In this document: positions 9,883 through 24,717 of the stretch, in pieces
Layout of the letters: each line of letters begins with the position of its first letter
How positions within the stretch are numbered: the first letter of the stretch is position 1
NCBI GenBank assembly: GCA_936432065.2
Contig: OW386293.2
Coordinates: 65,613,965-65,677,964 of the forward strand
DNA length: 64,000 bases
Source: Rutpela maculata
Lineage: Eukaryota; Arthropoda; Insecta; Coleoptera; Cerambycidae
Direction of reading: 5' to 3'
The notes under the pieces: model-generated
The model's input: the letters and a program-made list of their open reading frames with translations, nothing else
Told to the model about the DNA's origin: nothing
The model's database searches: none
Translations under genes and position numbers: made by a program

Positions 9883-11607
9883 GTGCTGGCTAGGGAATGC
9901 GGTGCCCCCAGAGAAATAAAGATTTCCCAGCTCCAAAGAATTCCAAGCAGTCTGTTGTTGCAAGGATATGTGAATGGAAGAAAATGCGTGTTTACTATTG
10001 ACACCGGTGCTACGTCATCAATAGTGTGGCCAGGGTTTATATCAGGCTTGCAGATTGACAAGAAGCAAAATGGAGTAATCATTCAGACAGCCACGGGGGA
10101 CAGGGCTGCGGTCCATGGAGAAATCAACTTGGAACTGCAGGTTGGACGGTTGAGGTTCAATTACAAGGTCATTGTGGCTGACATTATGGATGATTTCATT
10201 TTGGGTCTGGACATCATGGGAGAGCAGGGATTTATTGTTGACGTAGGGGAGCGAGTCTTAAAAATTGGAAATGAGGAATTTATTCTGGCAACCGCAGACG
10301 ACCAATTCCATAAAGCAAGGTTGTTAACAACACAAACAATCAAGATTCCTGCTCATTCAGAACAAATGATTGATGTTGCCTTAGAAGGAAATCCTGGAGG
10401 GTACCGTGTTGGCCTAGTTGAAGATGACGAATCGATTAAGTCCCTACCCAATATTATTGTGGCGAGAACTTTAACCCGGACTAAAGACAAAATCCCAATT
10501 AGAGTCGTTAATTTAAATTCCCACTCGGTGACAATTAAGGAAGGCAAACCGATTGGCTCCTATGAACCGGTCACATGGGTAGCGAGGTGCGAGGAACAAA
10601 CAGAGGGAAGTTCATCTATGAAAATAGACCAGGAAGTTTTGACCTTGTTGAGTACCCAGTTGGAGCATTTATCTGAGGATGAACGAAGGGAGGCAATCAA
10701 GTTCCTGGAAAAGGAAAGTTCAGTATTTGCCAAGAATACAGAGGCCCTTACAAAAACAGACATAGTCCAGCATCGGATAAATACTGGCGACTCACCCGCT
10801 ATTCGACAACCACCTAGGAGGCTTCCATTAGCAAAACAAGAAGATGCCTCGGCAATGATAGACAAGATGCTACAAGATGGAGTCATTGAGGAGTCGACGA
10901 GTCCCTGGTCATCGCCAGTAGTTTTGGTTGCCAAGAAGGATGGAACATTAAGATTTTGTGTCGATTATCGAAAATTAAACGATGTCACGAAGAAAGACAG
11001 TTACCCATTACCACGAATTGACGACACGTTAACCACGTTGGCAGGCTCACGATGGTTTTCTACGTTAGACCTTAGGAGTGGATACTGGCAAGTGGGGCTT
11101 CATCCTGATGATAAAGAAAATACAGCGTTTTCAGCAGGCAGTGGTCTTTATCAATTTACCGTGATGCCTTTTGGACTTTGCAATGCGCCAGCTACCTTTG
11201 AAAGACTGATGGAGTTCGTGCTGCGAGGGCTAACCTGGAGGACGTGCCTGGTTTACCTTGACGACGTGCTTGTTATGGGACAGGACTTTACAGAACATTT
11301 GAAAAATCTTCAAGAAGTATTTGGGCGAGTCAGGAATGCCCATCTGAAGTTGAACCCGAAGAAGTGCCTGCTATTCCAGAAAGAAGTCAAATTTCTTGGT
11401 CACGTGGTGTCTTCGGATGGAATACAAACAGACCCCGACAAAATTTCTGCTGTACGAGATTGGCCAAGACCATCTAACTTTCATGAAGTACGGAGCTTCC
11501 TTGGCCTCTGCACTTATTATAGGCGCTTTGTGGAAGGGTTTGCAGAAATTGCGAAGCCATTACACCGGCTGACAGAAGAGAATGTGAAACGGCATGGAGA
11601 AAATTGA
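9883..11607 (+). CDS. pol: Pol N-terminal part: aspartic protease and reverse transcriptase
   Basis: A 574-codon frame. The protease active site is DTGA at residues 40-43, and a second conserved stretch, ILGLDIM, lies near 104-110. The RT domain starts near residue 320. Visible motifs are FCVDYRKLN, STLDLRSGYWQV with the first catalytic Asp, the VMPFGLCNAPATF stretch, and YLDD at 458-461. The frame stops at 11605-11607, just after the RT connection (YYRRFVEGFAEIAKP). The rest of pol continues in other frames, so a small deletion has truncated the polyprotein. All RT residues that I can check look intact. Confidence 0.88.
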   Translation: MLARECGAPREIKISQLQRIPSSLLLQGYVNGRKCVFTIDTGATSSIVWPGFISGLQIDKKQNGVIIQTATGDRAAVHGEINLELQVGRLRFNYKVIVADIMDDFILGLDIMGEQGFIVDVGERVLKIGNEEFILATADDQFHKARLLTTQTIKIPAHSEQMIDVALEGNPGGYRVGLVEDDESIKSLPNIIVARTLTRTKDKIPIRVVNLNSHSVTIKEGKPIGSYEPVTWVARCEEQTEGSSSMKIDQEVLTLLSTQLEHLSEDERREAIKFLEKESSVFAKNTEALTKTDIVQHRINTGDSPAIRQPPRRLPLAKQEDASAMIDKMLQDGVIEESTSPWSSPVVLVAKKDGTLRFCVDYRKLNDVTKKDSYPLPRIDDTLTTLAGSRWFSTLDLRSGYWQVGLHPDDKENTAFSAGSGLYQFTVMPFGLCNAPATFERLMEFVLRGLTWRTCLVYLDDVLVMGQDFTEHLKNLQEVFGRVRNAHLKLNPKKCLLFQKEVKFLGHVVSSDGIQTDPDKISAVRDWPRPSNFHEVRSFLGLCTYYRRFVEGFAEIAKPLHRLTEENVKRHGEN

Positions 11608-12369
11608 AGGCAGCTCTATGCACTGGTCCTGTGCTAGCGTACCCACAACGGGAAGGACTTTTTATTTTAGACACTGATGCCAGCAATTCTTCGGTCGGAT
11701 CTGTGCTGTCTCAAATCCAGAATGGGCAGGAAAGAGTGATCGAGTACTTCAGCAAGGTGCTGTCCAAACCAGAAAGAAATTATTGTGTAACCCGGAATGT
11801 TACTGGCCATCGTAAAATCAGTGGACCATTTTCATAAATATCTTTATGGAAGACATTTCAAGATTCGGACCGACCATGCTGCATTAAAATGGCTGTTGCA
11901 GTTGAAAACCCCTGAAGGTCAACTGGCTCGTTGGATAGAACGGTTGCAACAGTATGATTTCAAAATAGAACATCGACCTGGAAGATCTCATAAGAACGCA
12001 GACGCTTTATCTAGAAGACCATGCAAGGAAGATTGCAAGCACTGCCGCCACGTTGAGAAATTGCAGGGTACGGTGGCCGTCAACACTATTAAAATAGAGG
12101 TTCCGGACGATTGGACAACCGAAGCCCTGAGACAAGAACAACTGAATGACACAGAAATTGGGGCTATATTGAGAGCAAAGGAGAAAGGAATTCGACCAGC
12201 GTGGAAGGATGTTTCGGATAAGGCAGTTGGATTGAAGGCTTTGTGGGCCCAATGGGATTCACTTAAAGTCATGAACGGGCTGCTAAAGAGAGCTTGGGAA
12301 AGCCCGGATGGCAGGGAAGTTGTTATGCGTCTAGTGATTCCCAGGTGTCGAGTACCGAAAGTACTTTAG
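11604..12369 (+). pseudogene. pol: RNase H domain, frameshifted and ended by a stop
   Basis: The RNase H domain continues pol in two frames. 11604-11837 carries the first catalytic Asp in LDTDAS, and 11797-12369 carries TDHAALKW, then ADALSRRP and the linker to integrase. The frameshift lies at about 11785-11797 (an apparent loss of a base). The second frame ends at TAG 12367-12369, where the related element at 25702-29705 has a sense Gln codon. RNase H would remove template RNA during cDNA synthesis. Confidence 0.85.
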
Positions 12370-12372
12370 GAA

Positions 12373-13437
12373 GTGCATAATGGAGCATCCGGTGGGCACT
12401 TCGGCGTTAATAAGACCCTGAATAAAGTACGAGAACGATTTTATTGGGTAAATAGTCGTCAAGATGTGGAAGCTTGGTGTCGCAATTGCAAAATTTGTGC
12501 AGCCAGTAAGGGACCACAGACTAGAAGTAGGGGTGCAATGAAGCAATATAACGTCGGAGCTCCTTTCGAGAGGATCGCGATCGATATAGCCGGCCCATTC
12601 CCAGTAACCAAGGATGGGAACAAGTTCATACTGGTTGCCATGGACTATTTTAGTAAGTGGCCAGAGGCCTATGCAATTCCAAACCAAGAAGCAGTCACTG
12701 TCGCCAAAGTCTTGGTAGATAATTTGATATGTCGGTTTGGTGTACCCCTGGAGCTGCACTCAGATCAAGGGAGGAACTTTGAGTCAGGGGTGTTTCAGCA
12801 AATCTGCAAGTTATTGGGGATACACAAAACACGGACAACAGCCCTTCACCCGCAATCAGATGGAATGGTGGAACGACATAACAAGACCATGAAAGAACAT
12901 GTCTCTAAAGTGGTTCATAAGAATCAACGCGATTGGGATCTCCACATACCGTTCTTCCTCATGGCATACAGAGCTGCTATCCACGAGTCTACGAAACAAA
13001 CACCAGCCCGTGTAGTATTTGGACATGAGATCAGACTGCCGTGCGATTTGATTTTCGGAACACCAGGCGGAGAACAGCTTCCAGTGAACAGCTATGTGGA
13101 TGAAATGAGTGAACGGCTAAGAAATGTTCATGAGCTGGTTAGAGACCAAATCACCATAGCCAGTGACCGAATGAAGGCTCGATACGACCGTAAGGGTAGT
13201 TCAGAAGGGTTCAAGGCAGGAGATTTGGTTTGGCTGTACAACCCACAGCGGAAGAAAGGGAAGTCACCGAAACTTCAACCTCCTTGGGATGGACCGTATA
13301 CTGTTATTACCCGAATTAATGATGTCGTCTATCGTATTCAACGAAACAAAAAGTCCAAGATGAAGATCGTACACTTGGATAGATTGGCGAAGTATGTGAA
13401 AGAGGCTGAATTGCCTGACCGGGACGTTCAGGCTTAA
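12373..13437 (+). CDS. pol: Integrase, 354 aa after the nonsense codon
   Basis: Complete integrase sequence, in frame with the preceding segment but separated by the TAG. The HHCC zinc motif uses H2, H9, C36 and C39. The catalytic triad is D71 (AIDIAGPF), D131 (HSDQGRNF) and E167 (GMVERHN). A C-terminal GPY/F module with PWDGPYTVI lies near residue 300-310, and the frame ends with the polypurine tract overlapping its stop. The enzyme would bind LTR ends and join them to target DNA. It would be made only by readthrough or internal initiation, so this copy probably does not express it. Confidence 0.88.
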   Translation: MHNGASGGHFGVNKTLNKVRERFYWVNSRQDVEAWCRNCKICAASKGPQTRSRGAMKQYNVGAPFERIAIDIAGPFPVTKDGNKFILVAMDYFSKWPEAYAIPNQEAVTVAKVLVDNLICRFGVPLELHSDQGRNFESGVFQQICKLLGIHKTRTTALHPQSDGMVERHNKTMKEHVSKVVHKNQRDWDLHIPFFLMAYRAAIHESTKQTPARVVFGHEIRLPCDLIFGTPGGEQLPVNSYVDEMSERLRNVHELVRDQITIASDRMKARYDRKGSSEGFKAGDLVWLYNPQRKKGKSPKLQPPWDGPYTVITRINDVVYRIQRNKKSKMKIVHLDRLAKYVKEAELPDRDVQA

Positions 13438-13448
13438 GGAGGGGGCAG
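13436..13448 (+). other. Polypurine tract
   Basis: AAGGAGGGGGCAG directly before the 3' LTR. The inverted relative has the same tract at 26097-26109 in reverse. Confidence 0.75.
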
Positions 13449-13847
13449 TGTAATGTGTTACAACCTTTAGAATGAATGTAGTGTATTTGCACCTACTCGA
13501 GAAACCAACCAGAAGTTAGTTCTGGTGACATCTGGAATGATCTAGAGAATGGTGGCATCATCACAGAACAATCGAGATCTGTCATTTTTGGGTATAAAAG
13601 ACCGACCGCATTCTCGGCGAGTAGTTCAGAGAGTTCAGAAAGTATAGAAAGTGAGGTTAAGATTTCCAAGATAAACAAAGTGATAAACATTGTGATTTTA
13701 GTCAGTAAAGTGTATTTAAATTAATAATAGTATTGTGAAGTATCCAGTAAATATTTAATAAAGTGTGTTAGTGGACATCTCTTGTTATAATTTTTGGAAC
13801 CCACGGATTTGCAAGGGGTAGTTTCCTAAGGGTGGAAACACGTTACA
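13449..13847 (+). repeat. 3' LTR, 399 bp
   Basis: The same length as the 5' LTR and nearly identical to it. It ends in ACACGTTACA and is followed by ATGT. Confidence 0.93.
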
Positions 13848-14500
13848 ATGTTATCAAAGTTCTACAATTATTTCTACACAGTGGATTGCAAATATAGCAT
13901 CGACATTTTTTTTGCTGTAAAAGACTTGAAATCTAGATGTGGAAGTAGTGATTTCTTAGGCAGCGTTTTTTTTTTTTATTAATGAACACATATAATTTTA
14001 TGATGGTTATTTGAATTCTAGTAGGTTTCGTTGCATGATGCATCTGACAACATCATGTACCTACCTTGATTGCTCGGTATATCGCGATCTTTACAACCTC
14101 TAAGTTAATAACGTTTAGTGAAATTTAGAGAATAGAGTTTTTGCCGCTGTTTTGTGGATAAAATGCTTTGCGAAAACTGTACACTTGGAGAAGTTGATTG
14201 GTCATCTTAATAAAATTCAGTAAATCATTTGTATAAACTGCAAACTGATGGCAACTGTATTACCTAAAGATCATGAAGCACTGCTTGATCAACTCTAATT
14301 TACATTTACAGTAATGACAGTAGCGATGCTGTACTTTATTACGTAGTTTTTTCTTTTTTTTTGTATTATAAAAATTGGCCGAGATAGAATTTTTTGAGGT
14401 TGTGATTTTTTTTCTTCACCTTTTCCAAAAAGTCAATTATGGGGCTCGTGCTTTGCGCTTTACTAGAAAAGGATGCGTTATACGTAAAAAAATATTCTTA
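13848..14500. other. AT-rich spacer
   Basis: No gene or clear repeat recognised. It has T-runs near 13970 and 14345, and its last part lies at the unclear 5' edge of the next retroelement fragment. Confidence 0.4.
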
Positions 14501-14507
14501 CAAAGTT

Positions 14508-15317
14508 AAAAACGTATTAAATGCTACATATTACAGGCGCTTTATCCCCAATTTCTCCAAGATTACCAAGCCCTTAACAAAACTACTACAAAAAGACATA
14601 CCATTTCTCTTCGACAATGATTGTATAAATTCTTTTCAAAATTTGAAACAAACATTAACAACAACTCCAATATTAATTTATCCTAATTTTGATGAACCTT
14701 TCATCCTAACCACTGATGCGAGCGCATTTGCCGTCGGCTCAGTGCTGAGCCAGGGGCCTATTGGCAAAGATTTAGCTATTGCCTATGCTTCTAGAACCTT
14801 GTGCAGTGCAGAAACTAAGTACTCAACGATTGAACGCGAGCTTTTATCCATAGTATGGTCAGTAAAGCACTTTAGACTATATCTGTTCGGTAGAAAGTTC
14901 AAACTTGTCACCGACCACAGACCACTCACCTGCCTATTCTCTATAAAAGATCCAGGAAGTAGACTTGCCCGTTGTCGACCCAAATTAGAAGAGTACGATT
15001 ATGAAATAATTTATAAACCCGGCAAAATCAATAAGAACGCGGACGCACTTTCCAGAATCAAAATTAATAATTTTTCCGAATGTTCCAAATTCTATTCAAA
15101 GGTTCCAGCCGCGAATGACGAAGAGTCAGACGACGACGAAAACCCAGACAATAACGAGATCACTGACGAACAAATTTCCCAAGAATTTGAAACTTTCACC
15201 AACCTATATAAAATAACATCTTTAATTGACTATTCGAAAATCAAAGCCTCGAACAAACAACTTTTGTATCGAGAACATAAAGATATTATAACCTTTTTTC
15301 AACAAAATAACTTATGA
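14508..15317 (+). pseudogene. pol: RT connection and RNase H domain, 5'-truncated
   Basis: The frame is open from 14439, but gypsy homology begins near 14525 (YYRRFIPNFSKITKPL). RNase H motifs follow: TTDASAFAVG (first Asp), IERELLSIVWSVKHFR (Glu), VTDHRPL and NADALSRI. An acidic linker comes after (DDDENPDNNE, near 15130-15160). The frame stops at 15315-15317. The upstream codons do not look like RT, so the truncation point is near 14510-14525. Confidence 0.8.
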
Positions 15318-16615
15318 GACCTTCATCACGAAATTATTGAAGATATATTCGAAGAAAATCCCGAATTTTATAACAAGATAAACATTGTATCGAGCAAAAC
15401 AGGTAGACATAGGAGATATTTTATCATCCCTCTACCTTTTGATATTGAACATCTATTTTTGGTAGTATTTAAAAATCAAGATGTTTTGGATCTTTCTAAG
15501 ACATACTTTGTCGAAAATAATCTAGACCTCCCTATACTTGAAATTTTATCATTCATTTTTGCAGAAAAAGACAAAAGTAATAATTTGTCAAAATATTGTT
15601 CAAACTCCTGACGAAGACCAAATCCCAATAATCCTAGAACAATATCATAGTTGTAAAAATAATCTACACCGCGGAATAAATGAAACGATTCGAAGAATTA
15701 GAGAAAAATACACTTGGCAAGGTCTAACTAAGGATGTTGAAAATTTTATAAAAAATTGCGAAAGTCTAAGTCTAAGGTATGCCGAACCTTAATAACCCTC
15801 TAGCAATCACGGAAACCCCAAGAACACCATTCGAAAGAATCAATATCGATTTATTTAATTCCCCACTCGAAATTACGCTCTAAACATTCGCGACGAATTA
15901 ACTAAATTCACGCAAGCCTATGCAGTCCCGGATAAATCCGCAAAATCTGTTGTAAACACTTTGTTGTTATATTTTCAACATTATGGCACCTCATTAAGAA
16001 TCCATTGCGATTACGGAGGCGAATTTGACAACCGTTTGCTCAAAGATCTCTGTACCCTCTACGACATAAAATTGACATATTCAAGCGTAGGACATCACCA
16101 ATCCAACGGATCCATAGAAAGGTTTCATGCTACTTTAGCCGAAATGATAAGAATTCATAAAACCGAAAATCCGAACGAACATCCTTTCACAATGTTACCA
16201 AATGCGGTAATATGCTACAACAATTCGGTAAATAAACCACACGGTTTCCCCTATACGAACTTGTATTTGGACATACGTTCAACAGACCACCCGAAACTTT
16301 ATATAACCAAGAAGAATTAATAACTAAATACGTTAGAGATTTAAACAACAGAATATCTCACTACTATGAAATCGCCCGCAGTCGAACGCAAGCTCAAAAA
16401 GAGAAAGCAAAAGTTCACTTTGACAGAAATGTTCACCTAAAACGACCCGAATATAAACAAGGTGACTTAGTTTATGTAAAGGAATCACAAATTAAGAACA
16501 AACTACAAAACAAATTTAATGGTCCCTTTAAAATAAAAGAAATTTTCAAAATTCTGCTACCTTATTAAATCTGGAAACAAAACAAGAAACTAAAGTAAAT
16601 TTTGATAGAATGAAA
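15318..16615 (+). pseudogene. pol: Integrase, frameshifted
   Basis: The N-terminal zinc region spans about 15600-15790, with His residues near 15645-15670. Its Cys pair is disrupted by a small deletion near 15760-15785; the inverted copy at 16.9-17.0 kb keeps the CxxC. The core follows with Asp in NIDLF near 15845, Asp in HCDYGGEF near 16010 and Glu in SIERFHA near 16115. The C-terminal part reaches about 16615. A two-base loss near 15573 and other indels break the frame, so this is not functional. Confidence 0.8.
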
Positions 16616-16622
16616 CCATATA

Positions 16623-16835
16623 ATGAAAATTAAATTTATTTTCAGGTTTCTCCTGCTGTTCGGATCAGCACTCTGTCAATACAAAATTACCCCGATTAAT
16701 AACACTGTTGGCGTATACTATCACAAAGACACAGACATCGTGGTGACAAACGACAAATGGACATTACAGGTACACAAAAATTTTTCATCTCTCAAGCTAG
16801 CCTTTGATAAAAATCAAAATTTTTTACAACAGATT
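16623..16835 (+). pseudogene. env: Env start with signal peptide, cut by inverted repeat
   Basis: The frame opens with a basic and then hydrophobic leader that looks like a signal peptide (about residues 1-18, MKIKFIFRFLLLFGSALC). It is followed by some 50 residues of env-like ectodomain. At about 16836 the sequence switches to the reverse complement of the integrase region and the frame stops at 16871. Only the N-terminus is left. Confidence 0.65.
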
Positions 16836-20466
<3,631 letters not shown>

Positions 20467-20469
20467 TAT

Positions 20470-21678
20470 TTTTTCGCTTACGCGATGCTGGACAGTTCTC
20501 CCGTATCTCCAACATTCTCACGGGAGAAGCACCAGCGGATAATCCACAGCCACTTCTCGCATCCCGCAGGGTTAGTGACTGTAGATACCAGATTCGTGTG
20601 CCCTAAGAAGACGAAGGGACCCCAGGATAACTGCCTTCTGCATTTGGCCTGCCAACCACTCGGCTGACTTTTGGCAGGCTGGTATGGTCTTTAATTCCGA
20701 GAGCAGCGTAGGCCTCATTCCACCAAGTACACCGATTATCAGGACGATCATCTTGACCGAGTAGTCTGGGTATAGCACTCGGAGCTCATACTGGAGATCT
20801 CGGTATTTAGTCCGTTTTTCCCCCCTACTTCAAGATGATGTTTGTCTCGGCAGGTGCCGAAAACTCGATGACATACATCATCTTGATTTGGTGGTTTATG
20901 TCAGGCTTGTTTGCTTGAATCTGCCTGACCGTCGGGAACGAGTAGTTCCAATAGATTCGGCACTTCTCGTTCTCGACAACGGACTTGAATTTTCCGGGGA
21001 CATAAGGCAGCACTGGTGTTTGGTCTACTTGGTACGAGTACCGTAGGTAGTAGTACAGCACTCGTAAAGCCGCGTTATGCCTATGGATGTAGGCCGAAGT
21101 CGCGTAAATTGGACATGCAGATAGTAAGTGCATGAGCGACTCCGGCGCCTGACGGCAGGCCCTACAATTAGCGTCAGGGACATCCACACCCATAATGCGA
21201 CTGCGGTAGACCAAGGTATTAATAACACCATCTTGGCAGGCCACATTAAATCCCTCGATCTCCGACTTTATCCCTGCTGACCGTAAACCGTGCCTGGGCT
21301 TATCAACGTGCTGGCTGAACAGATTTCTCTGCTCGACAGCTTTAATTTGGGCTTTCAGACGATTTGGCGCCAGCTCAGTTACTGATTCGGGATCAGCACC
21401 TCGCCGGCCTCCTCGCCTGAAGTCGAATATAAACCGAGATCATCTGCGGCCTTGCGTGCTGCCTTAAATAAAAATGACCCCCCCCGTTGACGTGGGAGGT
21501 ACACTCGAGGAACGGAAGACCTAGGATGGATGCTCCTATGAACATGCATCATCTTGCGGGTATCCCTATCCAATTGGCGCAACTCATCTTGCGTCCACTT
21601 AACTACTCCAAAGGAGTAGAGCAGAATCTTTCGGAGCCGGTGTCTGTACTTGCCGCGGAGAGTATCCTTAATCTGTTT
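20470..21678 (-). pseudogene. R2-like LINE, C-terminal half with restriction-like endonuclease
   Basis: Minus-strand pieces. 21678-21379 is the region after the RT core (thumb, HPRSSVPRVYLPRQRGG). 21244-20825 holds the Cys-Cys-His-Cys motif (CRACRQAPESLMHLLSAC) and then a restriction-like endonuclease signature (KPD, later IEFSAPAE). A tail follows to about 20572. Stops separate the parts. The 5' continuation lies at 30793-30647, beyond the LTR element that split it. RLE-type LINEs of the R2/NeSL/R4 group carry this C-terminal arrangement; the exact clade is not resolved. Confidence 0.75.
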
Positions 21679-21683
21679 CACGT

Positions 21684-21881
21684 TATAGCAAAAGCTATAA
21701 TAAAATAAAATTTTGTTGGAATATACGTATATTAGTTGTTTTTTTAACATCGTTTTTATTTCATGTACATATAAAAATATTTTCTTTTCTTGTTGTATAT
21801 TGTTTTTCATGGTCTCCACAGAAACTTCTGTCTTCCGTAGTAATAAGAAAGCGCGTGAGTGAGTGAGTCGCTATCGCTATA
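21684..21881 (-). repeat. 3' LTR of the CsRn1-like element, 198 bp
   Basis: Nearly the same as 30441-30641, including the GTGAGTGAGTGAG repeat near its start (one GTGA unit fewer here). On the minus strand the purine-rich stretch GAGGGGGTGCA precedes it. Confidence 0.9.
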
Positions 21882-21945
21882 TGCACCCCCTCGTTAAAAA
21901 AGAAAAGATTCATTCAACCAACGTGTCGATTGCGAAACGTACTTT

Positions 21946-22569
21946 TTAAATCGGGGTAGGCAAAGTGTCACATCTGTCAACTAATACGAAAGCTGGTTTA
22001 ACCATACCAATATTGTCAGTTACGACTTTGTTTCCTTTATTAAAGGTAAATAACTTATCTGAACGCGATAAAACTTTAAAGGGTCCTTCATATAGAGGAG
22101 TAAACGAACGCTTAAACCGTTCATTGCGAACAAAAATAAAATCACAAGAGGAAAGATCTGAACTAACAAAAGTTTTGTAATTGACATGCGAAATTGGAGG
22201 AACAAATTTTAAATTATTAAAATAAATGCGTAATTTGTCAATGAAATAAGGAATATCTGGAGAATTATACGATTCAACGAAAAATTCGCCAGGGAAACGA
22301 AGGGTTTGACCATAAACAAGTTCAGCAGTTGAACATTGCAGATCTTCCTTGGAAGTTGCCCTAAATGCTAATAAAATGATGGGTAGTTCATCTGTCCAAT
22401 GTGATGTATTGGCTCTAGTTAACAAGAAAGTTTTAAGTGAGTGATGAAATCTTTCAATTAAAGAATTCGCCTGTGGGTGATATGCAGTTGTACGTATTCT
22501 ATGGAAACCTAAAAACTTTGCAAATTCATTCAAATAATCTTGACTCGAATTGATAGTCGTCACCGTCAA
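21946..22569 (-). pseudogene. pol: Integrase C-terminal half (CsRn1-like)
   Basis: An open minus-strand frame of 207 codons. It holds the third catalytic residue region (HPQANSLIERFHHSL, with Glu) and a long C-terminal part with SCDFIFVRN and PLYEGPFKVL, a GPY/F-type module. Its start lies after the second catalytic Asp, which is out of frame just upstream (near 22575-22590). Confidence 0.85.
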
Positions 22570-22579
22570 GGGAACACCG

Positions 22580-23127
22580 AAACGACAAACAAAATTTTGA
22601 AATAAAGTACGCGCAACTGTTTCTGCTGTGATGTCGCGAAGAGGGTAAGCTTCCGGCCACCTAGTGAATCATTCAATCACCGTAAGAATGTAAGAGTTAC
22701 CTTTGGATGGAGGTAATGGTCCTACCAAATCTATACGGATGTGGTCAAATCTGCTTTTCGGGATGGTGAAGCTCCCAAGGAGACTTCTCGTATGTCGGCT
22801 GACTTTGACAGCTTGACAGTTAATGCACGATTTTGACCATAAATTGCAATCTGTGTTCATTTTCGGCCAAAAATAGTTATTTGAAATCAACAGTCTAGTG
22901 GCTTTAATACCAGGATGAGATAAGTTGTGAAAAATATCGAATATCGTTCGTCTGTAAACAAGTGGAACAAAAGGTCTAACTTTTGTACGTGAAATATCAC
23001 ACCAAATAAATTCATTTGAATCTGGAATTTGTATCTTTTTTAAAATGAAATTGGTTTTAGTTAGTGATGATTTATCTGACAATAAATAGTTGAGATTTGA
23101 ATCTTTCTCCTGAGCTTCACTAAGCAA
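22580..23127 (-). pseudogene. pol: Integrase N-terminal half (CsRn1-like)
   Basis: The minus-strand frame carries the HHCC zinc region (FHNLSHPGIKATRLLI, then WSKSCINCQAVK) and the start of the catalytic core with its first Asp (HIRIDLVGPLP). A stop follows at about 22669-22671, where a Trp codon would be expected in the FTRW motif. The gap to the next piece is about 100 bp of core sequence with a frameshift. Confidence 0.85.
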
Positions 23128-23129
23128 CT

Positions 23130-23726
23130 TTAAGTCAAAGTTAACATTAAGGAAGGGAGAATTTGAAGTGGTAAAATATCTTGTTTTATAGAATAAGTGT
23201 CGTAAATATGTGACAAGCTGTCAGCTATTACGTTATGTTTCCCTTTAACATGTATTTTACAAGAAAATTGAGCTATGTATTCTAAATGACGTATTTGACG
23301 GGGAGATCTGTCTGCTTTAGTGAATAAAGCGTCGATTAAAGGTTTGTGATCTGTAAAACAATTAAACTTTCGACCTTCAAGTATAAATTTAAAAGGTTTA
23401 ATTGCAGTATATAATGCTAAAAGTTCTTTGTCGAAAACCGAATAATTGGTTTGTGTTATGGTTAGTTTACGGGAAAAGAATGCTAACGGAGCAAGAATTC
23501 CCTTATTATCTTTTTGCTCTAAAACCGCACCCATAGCAAGGTTAGAACAATCGACTGAGAGTGATAAGATAGTATCGTCATTATTGTAAGGATGAGCTAA
23601 AACTACTGCATTACTTATAGCATTTTTGGCTTTCGAAAATCCATCTAAACATTCATCAGGCCAACTATTTATCTTTGTAATTTTATCATGAGATAAACTG
23701 TTACAAAGAGTATATAGGGGAAGCAA
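23130..23726 (-). pseudogene. pol: RNase H domain (CsRn1-like)
   Basis: Reads LSVDCSNLAMGAVL with the first Asp (Asn-Leu replaces the usual Ala-Ser neighbourhood), SVFDKELLALYTAI with the Glu, and FTDHKPLIDA. It ends with a linker after HNVIADSLSHI. In frame it leads to the integrase part. The upstream RT connection is out of frame. Confidence 0.82.
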
Positions 23727-23988
23727 AATGAGGCATGAAACGATGATAAAAATTTACCATGCCTATGAAACGTTGTAGTTGTTTGAGAGTTGTCGGTAAA
23801 GGGAAGTTATTAATGACTTCGACTCTCTCAGCTGATGGTAAAATACCTGATGAAGAGATGTGATGACCAGGTTAAATTGTCAACTCCTAAGATTCATTTA
23901 GAAGGTTTAGTGTTTATTCCGTATGTGTCTAATCTTTTAAAAACTGTTTCCAAATGTTCCAAATGTTGTACATCTGATTGACTTGCGA

Positions 23989-24717
23989 TTAAAATATCAT
24001 CCAAATAGATGAAAACGAAAGTAAGTTGACAAGTACTTCATTCATAAAATGTTGGAAAGTTTGTCCGGCATTGCGTAGGCCAACAGGCATGCGGGAAAAT
24101 TCAAACAGTTCGAAAGGAGTTGTTATGGCTGTCTTATAAACGTCATTTTCAGCGACAGGTATCTGATGGTACGCTCGCACTAAATCAATCTTGGAGAAAA
24201 TAGTGCAGCAGTGCAACTGAGAGCTAAAGTCGTGAATATGAGGTAACAGATATCTGTCTGGAATAGTAATTGTATTTAGTTGTCGATAATCTCCACAAGG
24301 CCTCCAATCGTTATTCTCTTTTTTTTTAACAAAATGAAGTGGTGAAGAAACTTGGGACGATGATAGTTTGCAGATACCCAATTCTACCATGTCGTTAAAT
24401 TCTTTTTGAGCTATTTTAAATTTAAGATTGTCTAATCTACGAGGTCGTGAAAAAGGTAAATAACCTTCAGTAACTATATGATGTACAACAGAATGTTTAA
24501 TAGGTAAATTGTAATCTGGTGAACTGATTAAATTAGGAAACTGTAAAAGTAATTTGTTATATTTATCTGTTAAAGGAAAACGTTTAAGTGTGTCTAATCT
24601 ATGATTGTCTAAAGGACTATTTTTAATAAAACAATTAATTAACAAATTAGTCTTGTTATCAATTATTCGAGCTCCTTTAAGATCGACAACTAAACCAAAA
24701 TGAGACAAGAAGTCCAA
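23989..24717 (-). pseudogene. pol: Reverse transcriptase (CsRn1-like), truncated by frameshift
   Basis: The minus-strand RT frame has CGDYRQLNTIT, FSKIDLVRAYHQIPV (first Asp), and MPVGLRNAGQTFQHFM. The frame ends just at the YxDD region (SSIWMIF replaces it near 23989-24010). A one-base change there shifts the active-site Asp pair out of frame, and the normal reading continues past it in the next frame. The copy is non-functional unless frameshifted. Confidence 0.82.

Larger units (their letters stand above)
7530..13847 (+). mobile_element. Young Ty3/gypsy element with coiled-coil Gag
   Basis: A 6318-bp LTR retrotransposon with two 399-bp LTRs (TGTAA...TTACA) that differ at about two sites, so it inserted recently. 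The order is LTR, primer site, leader, gag, protease-RT-RNase H-integrase, polypurine tract, LTR; there is no env. Flanking four bases are ATAT on the left and ATGT on the right, perhaps a duplication with one change. Pol is broken by two frameshifts and one stop, so this copy is unlikely to move alone. A second member of the family lies inverted at 25702-29705. Confidence 0.93.
14508..16835 (+). mobile_element. Truncated errantivirus-like fragment (second family)
   Basis: A pol-env fragment without recognisable LTRs. It begins abruptly in the RT connection and ends inside env, where an inverted copy of its own integrase region starts (16836). Its sequence is distinct from the element at 1-7206. 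Frames are broken at several points. Confidence 0.8.

Noticed and set aside
7526..13851. Exact target duplication for the 7530-13847 element
   Set aside because: The flanks read ATAT and ATGT. One mismatch in four bases is not enough to claim it.
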